Assembly: GCA_964520785.1 (NCBI GenBank)
Contig: CAZFQG010000123.1
Span: forward strand, 1 to 18,801
Direction: 5' to 3'
DNA: 18,801 nucleotides
From: CAZFQG01 sp964520785
GTDB taxonomy: Bacteria > Planctomycetota > Planctomycetia > Pirellulales > Thermoguttaceae
Under the pieces are notes generated by a model. That model saw only the letters and a program-made list of their open reading frames with translations. It did no database searches and was not told where the DNA came from. This document shows positions 17,431-18,801 of the stretch, piece by piece; positions within the stretch are counted from its first letter, which is position 1; the number at the start of each line of letters is the position of its first letter. Both the position numbers and the translations under genes were made by a program.

Positions 17431-18790
17431 AAAGCCAGGACGCTCGCGCCTCCGGCGAGTCTACCGGTCGGGGTGGTCGCGTATACCTAGCTCCGGCTCC
17501 GACGCCGTTGACGACCGCGTCGAATATCGCTACAATCGACAGGGTGAACGGATCGAGATGATGGACCAGAACGGAACGGTCCACCGGTACGAATACGATT
17601 CGCTCGGGCGAATGACCGCCGACGGCGTCGTGCAATTCGGCGCCGGCGTGGACGATACCGTCAAGCGGATTGAAACCTCCTACGAGGTCAGGGGAATGGT
17701 CCAGAAGGTGACCAGCTTCAGCGACGCCTCCGGTGGCGCGGGGAATATCCTCAACGAACTCGTCTCCCAATACGACGGGTTGGGCAAGATCACCACGTTC
17801 GCCCAAGACCACTCCGGCGCGGTAGATGAGTACTCCCCGTCCGTTGGATACACGTACTCGGCCGGGAACCGGCTCACGCGGGTCGACTCCGTCGCGGCGG
17901 CCGCTTCGCAGGACTTCGACGAATTGTATCGCTACGACGACATGAACCGGCTTGTTTCGCTCGAACGGGGTGATTACGATTCGTCCAGCGACGAGATCGA
18001 AACCGGGACGTTCGCCGAGACGTGGGACCTCGACGCCCTGGGGAACTGGGAGCCGTACCGGTATGACTCGAACGCCGACGGCACGGTCGACGTCACTCAG
18101 AACCGCGTGCACAACCGGGCCAACGAGATCACGTCGATCGATTCGAGCACGACCCACGTTGCCCACGACGCGGCGGGGAACATGACGAAGCTGCCGCAAC
18201 CGGGCGACTGGAATGACGACTACGCGTTGACGTTCGACGCCTGGAACCGCCTGGTAAAGGTCGAGGACGGCGCCAACACGGTCGCCGAATACGCCTACGC
18301 CAACGGCAACACGACCTCGAAGGCGACCGAGCGCAACGGCTCACTCACAGACCAGGTTCTCTACAACTGGAACTACGAAAACCGCCTCACCGACGTGGAT
18401 AACGACGCCGACGGCACGTTCGAAATCGAGAACCACTACAACGCCGACGGAATTCGTACCGCCCAAACGAGTGACGGCGAAGAAACCCGCTTCCTGATCG
18501 ACTCCAACCGCCCCTACGCCCAGGTCCTGAAAGAGTACACGCCCGGCGGGATTATCAAGGTTTCCTACGTCCATGGGTTGGACCTCATCTCCCAGAACCG
18601 CCCAGCCGAGACCGGCAAGTCTTTCTACCACGTCGATGGCCTCGGCAGTACCCGTGCGTTGACCAACGGTTCCGGCCTCGTCACCGACACGTACATCTAC
18701 GATGCCTTCGGGCGGACGATTGGGCAAGTGGGAAGCACGGGCAACGTGAATGGCACTTGCGCATCCGTAAGTCATTATATGGCAAACTGA
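17390..18790 (+). CDS. RHS-repeat protein fragment, truncated at both ends
   Basis: Part of a large YD-repeat (RHS/Tc toxin-like) surface protein. YD-type repeats are plain from about 17510: DRVEYRYNRQGERIEMMDQN, YEYDSLGRMTADG, LYRYDDMNRLVSLERG, WDLDALGNWEPYRYDS, LTFDAWNRLVKVEDG, YNWNYENRLTDVDNDADG. The RHS core motif begins (FYHVDGLGSTRALT, then TYIYDAFGRTIGQVGSTGNV), but the continuation with LYLRARYYDP-like sequence is replaced by 13 unrelated residues and a stop at 18788-18790. The frame can be extended left to a TTG at 17390, but those 40 residues overlap the intron remnant on the other strand and lack RHS character. There is no signal peptide and no toxin tip. Probably a pseudogene or displaced cassette. 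Confidence 0.75.
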   Translation: MRRSSHFRQARVGIKPGRSRLRRVYRSGWSRIPSSGSDAVDDRVEYRYNRQGERIEMMDQNGTVHRYEYDSLGRMTADGVVQFGAGVDDTVKRIETSYEVRGMVQKVTSFSDASGGAGNILNELVSQYDGLGKITTFAQDHSGAVDEYSPSVGYTYSAGNRLTRVDSVAAAASQDFDELYRYDDMNRLVSLERGDYDSSSDEIETGTFAETWDLDALGNWEPYRYDSNADGTVDVTQNRVHNRANEITSIDSSTTHVAHDAAGNMTKLPQPGDWNDDYALTFDAWNRLVKVEDGANTVAEYAYANGNTTSKATERNGSLTDQVLYNWNYENRLTDVDNDADGTFEIENHYNADGIRTAQTSDGEETRFLIDSNRPYAQVLKEYTPGGIIKVSYVHGLDLISQNRPAETGKSFYHVDGLGSTRALTNGSGLVTDTYIYDAFGRTIGQVGSTGNVNGTCASVSHYMAN

Positions 18791-18801
18791 TATAGACAAG
18801 A

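Noticed and set aside
17399..18199. Minus-strand frame of 266 codons opposite the RHS gene
   Set aside because: The plus-strand frame has unmistakable YD repeats; the minus-strand product has no recognisable features.

Overview
The window looks like a chromosomal piece of a GC-rich planctomycete-type bacterium. The signs are a very long SecA (about 1,225 residues), an ECF sigma / anti-sigma / secreted arginine-rich protein gene trio, a zinc-ribbon rhomboid protease, an uncoupled bacterial Ser/Thr kinase, and an RHS-repeat protein of the kind common in Pirellulales-like genomes. The lineage is inferred from gene content only. Apart from the RHS fragment at the right end, every convincing gene lies on the minus strand, so transcription runs right to left.

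Layout from left to right. 1-440: 5' part of a GTP-dependent PEP carboxykinase gene. 707-1885: secreted BNR/Asp-box sialidase-like protein. 2189-3337: zinc-ribbon rhomboid protease. 3617-8480: a tightly packed set of six genes, in transcription order ECF sigma factor, anti-sigma factor, secreted arginine-rich protein, secreted class-I glutamine amidotransferase-like hydrolase, FtsX-type permease and MntP manganese exporter. Several of these overlap by 4 to 14 bases. 8696-10484: a two-gene unit with an H-NOX-like (heme/NO sensor fold) protein directly followed by a cytosolic Ser/Thr kinase. 11153-11728: a second ECF sigma factor with no anti-sigma gene beside it. 11910-15600: secA, interrupted by a 10-N assembly gap that appears to be an artefact. 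15888-16787: a WaaE-like family 2 glycosyltransferase. 16788-17430: an intergenic region with a strong minus-strand terminator and the 3' end of a decayed group II intron (reverse-transcriptase C-terminus, domain V and domain VI). 17390-18790: an RHS-repeat fragment on the plus strand, apparently broken at both ends.

Candidate promoters with a perfect TATAAT -10 box precede four genes (secA, the H-NOX-like gene and both sigma factor genes). The H-NOX-like/kinase pair is the best candidate for an under-described signalling module. Other points of note are an extra Sm/SH3-like segment inside SecA, the rhomboid protease close to a membrane-anchored anti-sigma factor, and the intron/RHS junction. 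No tRNA, rRNA or CRISPR array was seen.
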